Of a DNA stretch of 51,079 nucleotides, positions 1-10,200 are shown in pieces; within the stretch, counting starts at the first letter, position 1, and every line of letters begins with the position of its first letter. The stretch spans positions 1 to 51,079 of the forward strand of contig JASJCB010000078.1 of assembly GCA_030066195.1 (NCBI GenBank). The letters run 5' to 3'. Origin of the DNA: Acidobacteriota bacterium (lineage in GTDB: Bacteria > Acidobacteriota > Holophagae > Acanthopleuribacterales > Acanthopleuribacteraceae). The notes beneath the pieces are model-generated. The model saw nothing but the letters and a program-made list of their open reading frames with translations. It was not told where the DNA came from and did not search any database. Both the position numbers and the translations under genes were made by a program.

Positions 1-87
1 AGTGAAACCGGTTTCACGGACGTACAGGCCGCCCGGTTGGAAGCCGCGGGCATCATGTACAGCGACGGCAACAAGCTCTTCAGCTAA
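1..87 (+). CDS. C-terminal end of an unknown protein (cut by window edge)
   Basis: The first 28 codons are open in frame 1 and end at TAA (85-87). The fragment reads as plausible protein, with an acidic/aromatic segment GFTDVQAARLEAAGI followed by SDGNKLFS. The first part faintly resembles the start of an SLH-type repeat, but 28 residues are too few to assign a family. The next gene begins 62 bp downstream on the same strand. I do not recognise the product; the only claim is that coding sequence enters from the left edge. Confidence 0.45.
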   Translation, partial: SETGFTDVQAARLEAAGIMYSDGNKLFS

Positions 88-149
88 GCGCCGTTTTCCC
101 TTTTTGTGTTGCTTCTGTTAGAATGGGGCCCGCCAAAGGAGGCTCCACG

Positions 150-782
150 TTGTCCAGGGAACCGCGACAGATGTGTTGGCGCTGCCATAAGGCAGCCGTG
201 GTCTGTATTTGCAACTATATCGTGCCGGTCAGTAACCGTACCGGCATCATCATTTTGCAGCACCCGGAAGAACGCTTCCATCCCATCGGCACCGCGCGTA
301 TCGCTCGGCTCAGCCTCAGCCGGGTGAAGCTGATCGTGCGGTGGGCCGGCGATCTGCGTCATTTGAATGTACCGCTGAATCTTCCCCCCGGCACCGGTCT
401 GCTCTACCCGGGACCCACGGCCGCGGACCTGGCCGAACTGCCGCCGCATCGGAGGCCCGATCATCTGGTGGTGTTGGACGGCACCTGGCGCCAGGCCAAG
501 GCGCTGTTCAAGTCGGAACCCGAATTGGCCGGCCTGCCGCGGTTTGCCATTCATCCCGAGGCGCCCAGCCGCTATCGTATTCGCCGGGAACCCGAAGCCC
601 ATTGTTTGTCGACTATCGAGTCCATCAACACCGCCCTTCATCTTCTGGAGCCTGACAATCCCTCCCTGGATCATCTATTGAAGCCCTTCGACGCCATGGT
701 GCAGGACCAGTTGAAGTTCCCCAACCACTTACCGAAGACTGAGCGAGGTTGCATTAATTCAAGATACTCAGCAGGACATTGA
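150..782 (+). CDS. DTW-domain tRNA-uridine aminocarboxypropyltransferase (TapT/YfiP-like)
   Basis: A 210-residue protein of the DTW family, whose characterised members transfer the 3-amino-3-carboxypropyl group of SAM to uridine in tRNA (acp3U). Visible hallmarks are an N-terminal cysteine cluster (CWRCHKAAVVC followed by CNY), the family signature DGTWRQAK in the middle, and the conserved S-R-Y-x-I-R and CLSTIES blocks before the C-terminus. The size is typical. I choose TTG at 150 because AAAGGAGG (135-142) lies 7 nt upstream. The in-frame ATG at 123 overlaps a possible -10 box (TAGAAT, 119-124) and has no ribosome site. The last about 15 residues after the QDQLKF block look unconserved. 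The tRNA position modified cannot be told from sequence alone. Confidence 0.88.
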   Translation: MSREPRQMCWRCHKAAVVCICNYIVPVSNRTGIIILQHPEERFHPIGTARIARLSLSRVKLIVRWAGDLRHLNVPLNLPPGTGLLYPGPTAADLAELPPHRRPDHLVVLDGTWRQAKALFKSEPELAGLPRFAIHPEAPSRYRIRREPEAHCLSTIESINTALHLLEPDNPSLDHLLKPFDAMVQDQLKFPNHLPKTERGCINSRYSAGH

Positions 783-959
783 TTAGGTGCTTGCCGGCGA
801 GTACCCGGATTTACTACAAAACTTACCAGCCGGAGTGTTCCCGTTCAGACTTCCAAAAGACAGCCTGGTTGACGTTCTGAAGTCCATCATCCTCGGTTCC
901 ATCATATTCCAGATATCCCATAGCAGGATGCGTACGCCCGACAGGCCTGTCATTTGTGT

Positions 960-2864
960 CTAATGCACCTCCTCGGCATGGATATACAGCAGGTCCAGGA
1001 TGGTTACCAGACGATCACCGTCCGCATCCTCCCCTTCCCCTCGCCAGATGGCTGCCGCCGAAAGGATATCTGCAATCGTGTTGAAACCGTCTTCGTCAAA
1101 GTCATTGAATCGTTGGTTTCGTGAAACCAAAACCCGGGTTGAAACGGAAAAAACCTCCGTACCATTCTCCAAAACAACAAACTCTACATCTTCAGATACG
1201 TCGAGAAAATCCGGTAGAACACAAGGGTTGATATTGTGGCCGAAAGCGTCCATCGTTGCCGTTCGCCAAAACCAGGATAACCGGTGCTCATCACAATTGA
1301 AGCGAGCCTGAATTTCTGGATACATCAAACCCTGGGGGATCGAGGCCGGCAATGAGGGCGTTGGACAGGAACGGACCGTGATCGTGCGGGTTTCGACGCT
1401 TTCCCGGCCGAATCGGTCAGCCACGCGAAAGGTTATCCGATAGGAGCCGGGTTCCTCAAAGAAAATCGCTCCGGGTATCAATTCGTAGCGGTCCTCAGCC
1501 GCGCCGTCGAATGACCAATTGTATTGCAAAGGATATTGTTCGGGAAGCGCGTCCGCCTGCCCTTCCAATTGCACGGTTTCACCCGGCATCACCACCAAAT
1601 CCGACTCCGGATGACGAATCAATACCTCCGGCGGCGAGTACTCCTCGATAATAACTTCCCCGTTTTGTACTTCGCCAATCGGGTTACCTTCGTTGAATTG
1701 TAGGTGATCCATGGTCAACACGGCGTTGCCGGCTGCCAAGGCGACACCTTCCAAGACAAGGAAAACCCCGTCTTCAGTCAATGGTGTAGAACTCGCGGCC
1801 GATAAGGCGATGTGTCCCGGTGTCGAGGCATTGAAGGCAAACACCCATCGATCCGAGAGGGTGCCTTCCGCCTTGTAAGTCAGTATTCGGCAACGGTCCG
1901 GATCATAGAATATTTCAAGACTCAACGCTCTTATTTCCGTTCCGGCCAGGTTGCTTAACGACAACGGAAGGGAAAAAGCTTGGCCCATCATTGGCGAGGC
2001 CGAACCCAGAGCGGCGATGGGTGAGGCGACATGTAGATCAACCAGCACCTTGCCGGGGCGGGTGACGACGGCAGGTTCTCCCTCGTTGAAGGCAAAGGTC
2101 TCGAAAGAGATATTGCTCAGCCCCTCTTTCAGGGCGCTACCTTGCAAGCGAAACACCAGGCCTTGCCCCTGAACGCCCTGAACCCCGGCGGCGGAAAGAG
2201 AAATAACACCATCCTTGGTATTATTCATGGCAAGGGACCAATAGGAGAAGATACCGCCTTCGAGGGATACATCCTCAAACGAAACGATGGCCGGGTTGAA
2301 CACCAGCCTGGCTTCAAAGCTATAAATTGGCAGGTTTGAGCCGGACCCGCTCAGGGAAACATCCAACTCGAATGTGGCGCCCGGATCAACGGCTTTTTCC
2401 CCGATTCTCACCAGCAGAGAACCCTGCCCTGCACCGGTTACCGTAAGTACACCGTTGTGCGGCAGCACCTGAGGTAGGCCCTCATTGAAAACAAGATGCT
2501 CCAGGGTTAACGCCGAGACCCCGGCGGCGCCTGCCCGGCCCATTATCCGAATCAGGGTTCCCGGTCCCGCAAGGTTTGTGGCGCCCGCACCGGAAAGCGT
2601 TAGAACTCCGGGTTGAAAGTTCGCGGCCAGACTCCACCCCTCGACGACGGTACCGGTCAACGAGACATCCGTAACCGTCAGAACGGACTCGTCGTAAACC
2701 AATGTTATGGAGAAGGACCGGATGCCCGTCTCGCCGGTATCGCCCAGAGTCAGGGCAATTTGGAGGGGTTCACCAGGATCGGCCCTTAGATCCGGTAAGG
2801 ACACCTCGATCTGAGCCCAGGCGGTCGCGGTAAAGATCGAGAGTAATAAGGTACGATATATCAT
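960..2864 (-). CDS. Secreted protein with three cohesin-like domains, PKD-like domain and dockerin-like tail
   Basis: A 634-residue exported protein, last gene of the minus-strand operon. A signal peptide (IYRTLLLSIFTATAWA) is followed by three cohesin-like modules at about 17-143, 144-278 and 279-409. Each has the pattern W-S-L/F-A-x-N, G-x-L-x-L-S-(G/A)-A, then F-N-E-G. A PKD/Ig-like domain follows (about 410-502), then a Cys-containing region, then two calcium-loop-like segments, DFDEDGFNTIADIL and DADGDRLVTILDLL, which resemble a dockerin. I start at ATG 2864, not at the ATG 27 nt further up, because GGAGGAGG lies just ahead and the signal peptide then begins properly. The start overlaps the stop of the upstream gene as ATGA, implying translational coupling. 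Cohesin and dockerin assignments come from motif reading, not profile searches. Confidence 0.8.
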   Translation of the reverse strand: MIYRTLLLSIFTATAWAQIEVSLPDLRADPGEPLQIALTLGDTGETGIRSFSITLVYDESVLTVTDVSLTGTVVEGWSLAANFQPGVLTLSGAGATNLAGPGTLIRIMGRAGAAGVSALTLEHLVFNEGLPQVLPHNGVLTVTGAGQGSLLVRIGEKAVDPGATFELDVSLSGSGSNLPIYSFEARLVFNPAIVSFEDVSLEGGIFSYWSLAMNNTKDGVISLSAAGVQGVQGQGLVFRLQGSALKEGLSNISFETFAFNEGEPAVVTRPGKVLVDLHVASPIAALGSASPMMGQAFSLPLSLSNLAGTEIRALSLEIFYDPDRCRILTYKAEGTLSDRWVFAFNASTPGHIALSAASSTPLTEDGVFLVLEGVALAAGNAVLTMDHLQFNEGNPIGEVQNGEVIIEEYSPPEVLIRHPESDLVVMPGETVQLEGQADALPEQYPLQYNWSFDGAAEDRYELIPGAIFFEEPGSYRITFRVADRFGRESVETRTITVRSCPTPSLPASIPQGLMYPEIQARFNCDEHRLSWFWRTATMDAFGHNINPCVLPDFLDVSEDVEFVVLENGTEVFSVSTRVLVSRNQRFNDFDEDGFNTIADILSAAAIWRGEGEDADGDRLVTILDLLYIHAEEVH

Positions 2865-5800
2865 GGTCCTCCTCCTGCTTGTTGACTGCATGAAAGTAGG
2901 CCGACCAATTGCCTTACGTCGCTTCCGCGAGACCAGGAAGCCAGAGCGGAAGGCCAGGAGCCTATGGGGCAGGGAGTGATTTGGAGATCGATCGCTTGAT
3001 CAAGTTCCGGTCTTTCATGTTCATCTATCGTCATTCGGCTGAAACTAAGAGTAGTCGGTCCGGTTTCAAGGGGAAGAAAAAAAAGAGACAAAATTTGCTC
3101 AGTCTCAGTAAGGGGTTCCGGTCCCGCGGCCGCAAGAATGACGCGACCGGCATGACGATTGTCGACCATGCTCCAACCCGCCGGCAATCGAGCCGAAATA
3201 TCGTGGAGTGCCAGCCGTTGCGGATCATAGGTTATTTGCATTCGCAAACCCAAGGTTCCTTGCCCAACCCAATCGAGAGAGACCTTGAAAGGTGCGGCGG
3301 CGGTTTCCATATCCCCGGCAATCATCCTACCCGAGCCCGATGACCGGCGTTCCAGACATTCGAGAACCGGATCGATACCCGCCACATGGCGCAAGATCTG
3401 AGCGGCGTCGAAGGCACTGACTGTTCCGTTACAGGTCACGTCGGCGGCACAGGATGGTATGGGGTCGTAATCGGTGGGCGCGCCGACCACAGCCGCAAGG
3501 ATCTGTGCGGCGTCAAAGGCTGACACGGCCCCATTGGCCGTCACATCTCCCATAAGGCAATCGTTAATGTTACCGGCTTCCAACCCAAACCCCAGCGCTA
3601 CGCCTGACTCCAGACCGAAGTAATCAGCGAATGACGAACCGGCCAGAGCCAGATAACCGTCGAGAGCGATGTAGGTTCCGAAATTATCATTTGTATCGCC
3701 GTTTGGGTCGAAAAGGGTTCCGGCATCGGTCCAAACCTCATCGTCCTTTTCATAAAGATAGACCTGACCGGTATTGGTCCCCAGGTCGTCGTTATTCGGG
3801 GCGTTGATCAACAACTTGTCCCCGCTCAAAGCAACGGTGTACCCCGCATAATTGTTGGGGGCCGCGGGTGAGACCGTTTGCCGGTAGTGCCATCGATCCG
3901 ACACATTTTCATATATGAAGACGCTTCCAGCGTTGGTTTGGGCGCTGTCGTCATGGGTGGCCGAGATCGCCAGGGTGTTGCTGCTGACGGCCACCGCATT
4001 GCCGAAATAGGTACCGCCGAGATAGGTTGGGTTTGCATGAACGGCTTCCAGTTGCCAGAGATCTTCTCGTCTGCGGAACATCATGGCAACGCCGGAATTG
4101 CTGCCGTTGATGCTGCGCTTGTGGACGCCGGCAACCAGATGGTCGCCGGACAGGGCCAGATCATTACCGATATTGTCGCCGATGTAGGTGGCCTGACGCG
4201 GTAGCCTATCCGCCAACACCCAGTTGAGCCCGTTCCAGCGATAGATAAGAATACGCCCGTTGCCGGTGGCCAGTTCGTGGCTTGCGGGATAACCGGCAAT
4301 CAGTTCATCGCCTTGAAGTACGAGCGCACCGGAGGGTGACCCCGTGTTCAGTGAATCGCGCAGGACCCATATCCCGGATTGACGATGATAGACATGAAGG
4401 TACCCCCCGGAGCGGACGACCAACCTTTCGCCGGACAGGGCCAGATCAGCGCCGAACGCGCTCGATACGGGTGGACGAAGTAACCGGGTGTCCAGATGCC
4501 AGGCATCGCCGTCCCAGCGGTAAAGGTAAACCAGACCGGAGTTGTTGTCATATCCGGGAACCCCGACCGCGGCCCAGTTTGCTGATACTGCCACGGGGCC
4601 CATATTGTCACCGGCCTCCAATTCGATAGTGGAAAAATCGAAGAGAGCCGGCATTTGACCAATCGTCACCGAGGCAGAGGACGAGGTTACGCTGTCACAA
4701 TCATCGGTAGCCACGCAATAGTAAACCCCTTGGTCTTCCGGACCCGCATCCGCGATGGTCAACGCCGGTTGATTTTCGCCTCGCAACGGTCTACTGTTCC
4801 GATACCATTGATAGGTCATCGAACCGCTGCCCTGAACGGTGAATTCGAGGGCATGGGTCGCGCCGACTGTCAGATTGAGAGGTTTGGGGTGAGCTGTGAC
4901 CAGGGGTTTGGGGCAAGGTGTATCAGGCGGCGGCTCGAATTGATAGAAGTAGACATGGCCGCGGCTGTTTTCATTGGGTGCTCCTATAGCGGCAAAGCCG
5001 TCGCTCAGGGCAACCGCCTGACCAAACCCGTTGTTATTCTGATCCCCCTCTCTGAATTCAGCCTTGTAGAGCCACGTGGCGCCGTCGTGCAAAAACAGGC
5101 GGGCACCGCTGTAGGGAGAACTGTTATTGGCATCGCCCGCAAGAATCCGGTTTCCATATAGAGCCACAGAGGTACCGAAATAAGTGTAGTTGGTCGTTGT
5201 CGTCGTCAGCAGCCGTTCTTCTTCTGCCCAGGTACCGGCCGCTCCTCTAAATACGAAAACGGCGCCCGATCGTGTCCTGGGAATAGAATACGACCTGGCG
5301 CCGACCACGGCGACATCGTCCTTAATGGCAACATCGTAGCCGTATTCCGAACTGCTGTTTAGATAAGAAGGTTGCATCAGGGTGCGAAAAGAGAGGGAAT
5401 TGCTGTAAGTATAGACCGAGACCGAACCGACGACTGAATTGTTGACTCTATCATTCGGCGCACCGACCAATAGGGTCGTTCCATCAGCGTCCACGGACCA
5501 GCCGAATTTCTGGGCATAAGCGGTGGATGGGTTATATCGCGTGTAGTAATTCCATCGATTGGAGTAATAACGATAAAGATAAATGGCTCCCCTGGATGAG
5601 TAAAGCGGTGCACCCACCACGGCCCAGTTTTCTTCCAGAGCTACATCATTGCCAAAGCCATACCCGGTGCCCACATAGAGATCTGCCTCCATCGTCCAGT
5701 TTCCATCGGTATATCGATAGATATACGCCCGGTTTTCACCCGGGGCGCCCACCATGACGCGATCGCCTTTCACATCCACGCGAAAACCGAAGTGACCGTT

Positions 5801-7195
5801 TTGTACGGGAGACGGCGTTTTCAATCTTGCGTTTTGTAGCCAGTTCCCGTTTACCTGATGGTAAATGAGCACGGCGCCGGAATCCGTTTGGGTTTCATCA
5901 TCCAACATGTTCCCGACCACAACCCAACTTCCGTCCATGGCCACCGCGTTGCCCAATGAAACCCCGCTTTGATCACCCTCGAAGTAATCGGGGAAGGGTT
6001 TTTGCGAAATGGCGGCCACCCGAGTGTCAATACTGCCGCATGGGTTGGAAATCCTGCAATAGTAGTAGCCGAAATCATCCGACCGCATGGGATCGATGGT
6101 CAGGGACGGAGAGGTTGCATGGGGAATCGGATAACCCTGGAACATCCACTGATATTGAATAGGCTGAGAACCCTGGGTGGTTACGCTCAGAACCATCGTA
6201 TCTTCAAGGCCGAGAAACATATCCTGGGGATGCGCATCGATGGTCAACTGTTGATCCACAAACAAGGGGATATCCCAGGTGGTCAACGAGCCACAGTCGT
6301 CCTCTACCCGGCAACGGTAGATCCCGCGGTCTTCCGATGCCAGGGCCTCGAAGGTAAGATCCATGCTGTTGGCGCCGGGAATATCCACACCGTCTTTTTG
6401 CCACTGGTAACTCAAATTGACCCCGGTAGCCGCGACACTCAGGGTTAGTGCTTGCCCCTCGCAGGCAACCGGCGTATCGGGCTTGTCGGATAGGACGGGT
6501 CCTGTACTGACCAGCACCTGGGTCGAGGCGCTGGTTTCGGTTCCGGCAGGATTGGTTGCCAGGCAGTCGTACACGCCGGAATCCTGGGATTCGGCGGCCG
6601 TCACCACATAGGTTGCCGCGTTGGCGCCGGGGACGGCTTCCCCGTTACGCCGCCATTGGTAGGTGATGGGCTCGGTGCCGTCGGCCGTTACGGCGAGCGA
6701 AAAACCGGACCCCCGGCACACACTCGCGGCCACGGGCTGGACCGTGAACGTTACGGGCTGTAGGTCCGGTATTTCCAGGGAACCATTCTGGACCTGTGCG
6801 GTCGGATTGCCCTCATTGAAGGAGAAGGACGACAGGGTCAGCATGGTTTGCCCTGTCATAATTGTATTTCCCTCGACGCGGCATAATACGCCGGCGCCGG
6901 CCAGGGGCGTCAAGGAGGCGGCCGAAACGATCAGCCGGCCCGGCGTTTGGGTATTGACCGCCAGGTTAAGGTTTTGGGACAAGGTTCCCTGAAGCGACAC
7001 TCCGGTCAGGTCAACCACGGCCGCATCGTAGTCTAATTGAAAGGCGTAGCTTTCCACACCCCGGCCCATAAGATCACTGACTGAAATGTCAAAGGTTACC
7101 GGCTCCCCCGCCTGAAACACAAGGTCCGGGAGGGTGACCTGAACCTGACCCCATAAGGTGATAGGAAAAAAACAAATAAGAAAAGGCAATCGCAT
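2861..7195 (-). CDS. Large secreted surface protein: cohesin-like, Ig-like, two FG-GAP propellers, dockerin
   Basis: A 1444-residue exported protein. The signal peptide (RLPFLICFFPITLWG) is followed by a cohesin-like domain (about 17-142), three Ig-like domains (about 143-396, each with a Y-Q-W and a D-x-G-x-Y-x-C core), an FG-GAP/integrin-like propeller (about 397-757, repeated VGAP, G-D-R and Y-R-Y segments), a fourth Ig-like domain, and a second propeller (about 848-1210). A two-repeat type I dockerin follows (about 1213-1283: GDVTANGAVSAFDAAQIL and ADVTCNGTVSAFDAAQIL). A degenerate cohesin-like module and a Cys-flanked tail end the chain. ATG 7195 is chosen because GGAGG sits 5 nt upstream. 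The 3' end overlaps the next gene by 4 nt. The likely role is adhesion or assembly at the cell surface; no catalytic domain is visible. Confidence 0.85.
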   Translation of the reverse strand: MRLPFLICFFPITLWGQVQVTLPDLVFQAGEPVTFDISVSDLMGRGVESYAFQLDYDAAVVDLTGVSLQGTLSQNLNLAVNTQTPGRLIVSAASLTPLAGAGVLCRVEGNTIMTGQTMLTLSSFSFNEGNPTAQVQNGSLEIPDLQPVTFTVQPVAASVCRGSGFSLAVTADGTEPITYQWRRNGEAVPGANAATYVVTAAESQDSGVYDCLATNPAGTETSASTQVLVSTGPVLSDKPDTPVACEGQALTLSVAATGVNLSYQWQKDGVDIPGANSMDLTFEALASEDRGIYRCRVEDDCGSLTTWDIPLFVDQQLTIDAHPQDMFLGLEDTMVLSVTTQGSQPIQYQWMFQGYPIPHATSPSLTIDPMRSDDFGYYYCRISNPCGSIDTRVAAISQKPFPDYFEGDQSGVSLGNAVAMDGSWVVVGNMLDDETQTDSGAVLIYHQVNGNWLQNARLKTPSPVQNGHFGFRVDVKGDRVMVGAPGENRAYIYRYTDGNWTMEADLYVGTGYGFGNDVALEENWAVVGAPLYSSRGAIYLYRYYSNRWNYYTRYNPSTAYAQKFGWSVDADGTTLLVGAPNDRVNNSVVGSVSVYTYSNSLSFRTLMQPSYLNSSSEYGYDVAIKDDVAVVGARSYSIPRTRSGAVFVFRGAAGTWAEEERLLTTTTTNYTYFGTSVALYGNRILAGDANNSSPYSGARLFLHDGATWLYKAEFREGDQNNNGFGQAVALSDGFAAIGAPNENSRGHVYFYQFEPPPDTPCPKPLVTAHPKPLNLTVGATHALEFTVQGSGSMTYQWYRNSRPLRGENQPALTIADAGPEDQGVYYCVATDDCDSVTSSSASVTIGQMPALFDFSTIELEAGDNMGPVAVSANWAAVGVPGYDNNSGLVYLYRWDGDAWHLDTRLLRPPVSSAFGADLALSGERLVVRSGGYLHVYHRQSGIWVLRDSLNTGSPSGALVLQGDELIAGYPASHELATGNGRILIYRWNGLNWVLADRLPRQATYIGDNIGNDLALSGDHLVAGVHKRSINGSNSGVAMMFRRREDLWQLEAVHANPTYLGGTYFGNAVAVSSNTLAISATHDDSAQTNAGSVFIYENVSDRWHYRQTVSPAAPNNYAGYTVALSGDKLLINAPNNDDLGTNTGQVYLYEKDDEVWTDAGTLFDPNGDTNDNFGTYIALDGYLALAGSSFADYFGLESGVALGFGLEAGNINDCLMGDVTANGAVSAFDAAQILAAVVGAPTDYDPIPSCAADVTCNGTVSAFDAAQILRHVAGIDPVLECLERRSSGSGRMIAGDMETAAAPFKVSLDWVGQGTLGLRMQITYDPQRLALHDISARLPAGWSMVDNRHAGRVILAAAGPEPLTETEQILSLFFLPLETGPTTLSFSRMTIDEHERPELDQAIDLQITPCPIGSWPSALASWSRGSDVRQLVGLLSCSQQAGGGP

Positions 7196-7273
7196 ATGCT
7201 CCTCCATAAGCCAAAGCCGCATTACCTGCCGGCTCGATGAAGAAAGGGCGCCCGTTGCCGAGCGCGCTCCAAT

Positions 7274-10200
7274 TCAAGGTTCCTGGTCCTTCCGGCAATG
7301 CGTCAACCAGATCAACTCCTGAATCCCCATGGTGCCCGGCCAGTTCCCAAGTTGACGCGTCAAGTCGTCTGGGAAAAAGCAGGGGCGGACGGGCAGGGTC
7401 AAGGCGGGCAGATCGACCCCATGCTCCGTTTCGTTGGCGGAAAAAGAAACTACCGAGAAGGTTGCCATGCCTTCGTCGATCGGCTCTACCCATAGCTTGA
7501 GGATATCCGATGCATTGTCCGGCGGATCGATTCCCGCCGCGGCGATAACCAGACGTCCATCCAGGGCATCATTGACGCTGAGCAGCCAACCGTCCGGCAT
7601 GCCTTCGCCCCGCAGCACCCGAACGGTAACCAGTTCCGGATCGAAGTCAATCATGACCTGTAGGGATGCAAGCGTCCGGGACGGCGTCCTCACCCCAACG
7701 GGCAAAACAAACGGCCCAAGATCTTGATCCGCCCTATCGGCCGGTAAAGGTTCGAAGCTCACCGCCGCCTCCATCGCGTTCGGCGAACGCGATGTTTGAC
7801 AGGGGAACTCCATGATCAGGGCTGCATCGAATTTGAGAATTTGAGCGGCATCGAAGGCGCTGATGGAACCATTACAGGTAACATCGGCCGAGCAAAGGGG
7901 AATGGGGTCGAAATCCGTGGTCAACCCGGTTGCATGCTTCAGTACCTGAACCGCGTCAAAGGCCGTCACATCGCCGTTGGCGGTTACATCACCAAGGGGG
8001 CAGGCACATACCTGGCCGTTTGTCAGGCAGGTTGTGGGAAATCCCTCGTTAATGGTGAACGAATCCAAGGTAAGCACACCACAGGATGAAGGCGCTACAT
8101 CCAGGGCCACTTTGAATTGCAGGCGGAACAATTCCCCCGATCCGGTAAGATCCGCCGTTCCGGCTCCCGAGAAAATGACTTGCCCGGGCGTCAGGTCGTT
8201 GAGAGAAACGGTCATACCCTCAGACAAACTGCCGGCCGTCTCAATGGTTTCCAAGGTAAGCATGGAAGCGTCCCAGGAGGCGGCGAAAGTGAAGCTTTCC
8301 ACGTTGAGGCCGTCCAGGGCGGACACCGTCACGGGAATGATGATCGATGCCCCCGGTTGCACGTTATCCAAGCTACCGATAGCGGTGTCCACGCAGGCGG
8401 GTGCCGCCGACAAGGTCACCTGATGATCTTCCACCTCGCCGTCCGTCGCTTGTCCGGTCATATCCAAATTGCCCGCGGTACTGTAACGGAACCGCGAAAA
8501 ACTACTGCCTTCAACTGTTTCACACGGCGTTTGGAAAGACAGGTTGTTGACTCCCGCGGCAACAGTTTGCGCGGTGAAAACGCGTTCCCCCGCATCCAGC
8601 CAGTCACCGTCAGCATTGAAATCGATCCAGGCATCGAGAAAACCCCCGGCGGATGCAGTAACTTGAAGTAGGGTTTCCAGGCAGCCCTGAATGGCACTGA
8701 GAAAGACAACACCGTCCTCGTCATCCAAACCGTCGTTATCATCGCCCGCGGCCTGGGCATCCGCTTGACCTGCATCGTCAGCATCTACCCCGCTACCCAG
8801 AAACAGGCCCGGAGCGAAAACATGACGCGCACCATCGGCTTCCGCACCGGTGGGATAGGTAAATCCACCGCTGTCCGGGGCATCGCCATAGTCCAGGGCC
8901 ACGATGGCCGCCGTCATCTCCCGGGTGTTATTGCTGCTGCCTGGATCAAGCGACCCAGCCGGTAAGTCGAGAGAGGCGGACAAAAGCAGGGCCCCTGAAG
9001 CCGATAACGACACGGTTCCCGTGATACTATAGGTCACCAATTGTCCCACATCCAGATCGACCGTATCATGAATATCGCCGATACCGGCTCTATTCATCGA
9101 ACGTGTTTGCCCGGAACTGGTCCAACTGCCGTTTTCCAAGATCACGGGCAACAGGTGGTCGACCTTCAAGCCGACAGCGGGGTGAGGACCGTTATTGATA
9201 ACCAACATCTGGTAGCTGTAGGCCAGGCCCGGTACCGCCGCTTCCTCGGGGATGGAAAACCCCACGGCGACATCCGATTCCAGTGTGGTTTCAACCTGGA
9301 AGGTTGCCGTATCCGTATGCGACGGACTGCCGTTATCCGTCACCTGGATCGTAATTTGATGGGTTCCCGGCGCCTGGTTGACGCCCGGTATCCAGGAAAA
9401 CTCCCCGGTCGTCGGATTGACTGCCGCGCCGGCAGGTCCCTCGGTCAGACTGAAAGAAAGCACGTCTCCTGCGTTGGGATCGGTCGCGATCATCGACAAT
9501 ACGAGTTGCTGATCTGCCGGTATGACCTGAGCGCCCACTGCCGTAAGGGCGGGAGGCAGATTGGCCTCGGGTATGTTGAGGGTCCATCGCGTACTTTCAT
9601 TGTTGGTAGGATCCGACTCGGGTTGTTGCCCCGGGCCGGGCGGATTGATTTCGGCCCAGTATTGGTACACACCCGGGGTTTGCGGCGCCACCAGGTCATA
9701 GACAAAACTCTGTTCGGTATTGAACCAGCCCGGGACATCGGCCAGGGTTTCATGGACGATGGATTGAACGCCCTTGTGTTCTTGCATGATGCGGAGTTGC
9801 GGTAGGGAACTCACATAGTTGTCGCCGCTTCCGACAGCTACATAAGTACGCGAGAAGACCTGGCCCGGTTGGCCGGTGCTGCTGCTCACGGAAGTATAGG
9901 TCACCCGGAAATCTCTAAATAACTCATTGACCACATGAACCTTCAGGTAATCGATGAAATGCGTGGTCGGATTCCCGCTGCCATCCAGGGTTACGCCCGT
10001 AATTTCGATCCAATAATCGCCTGTCGGCAAATCGTCATCGGCCCTCAATCCGACGGAGCAGGATTCAATATTCCCAGCCCCAATCGATCCCACGGTGCAC
10101 TCCGCGGTACCCAAAACTCTCAATGTGGAATCGAATGTACTTACTGTTCTTGCCCGCGCCCAAACATTGGAAAGCAAAGACGAGCCGGAGTTGTGTAATT

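Noticed and set aside
787..963. Plus-strand frame of 58 codons from GTG, preceded by more open codons after a TAG
   Set aside because: The translation looks vaguely protein-like and could be a gene remnant, but there is no ribosome site and the frame overlaps the end of the minus-strand operon. Too weak to call.
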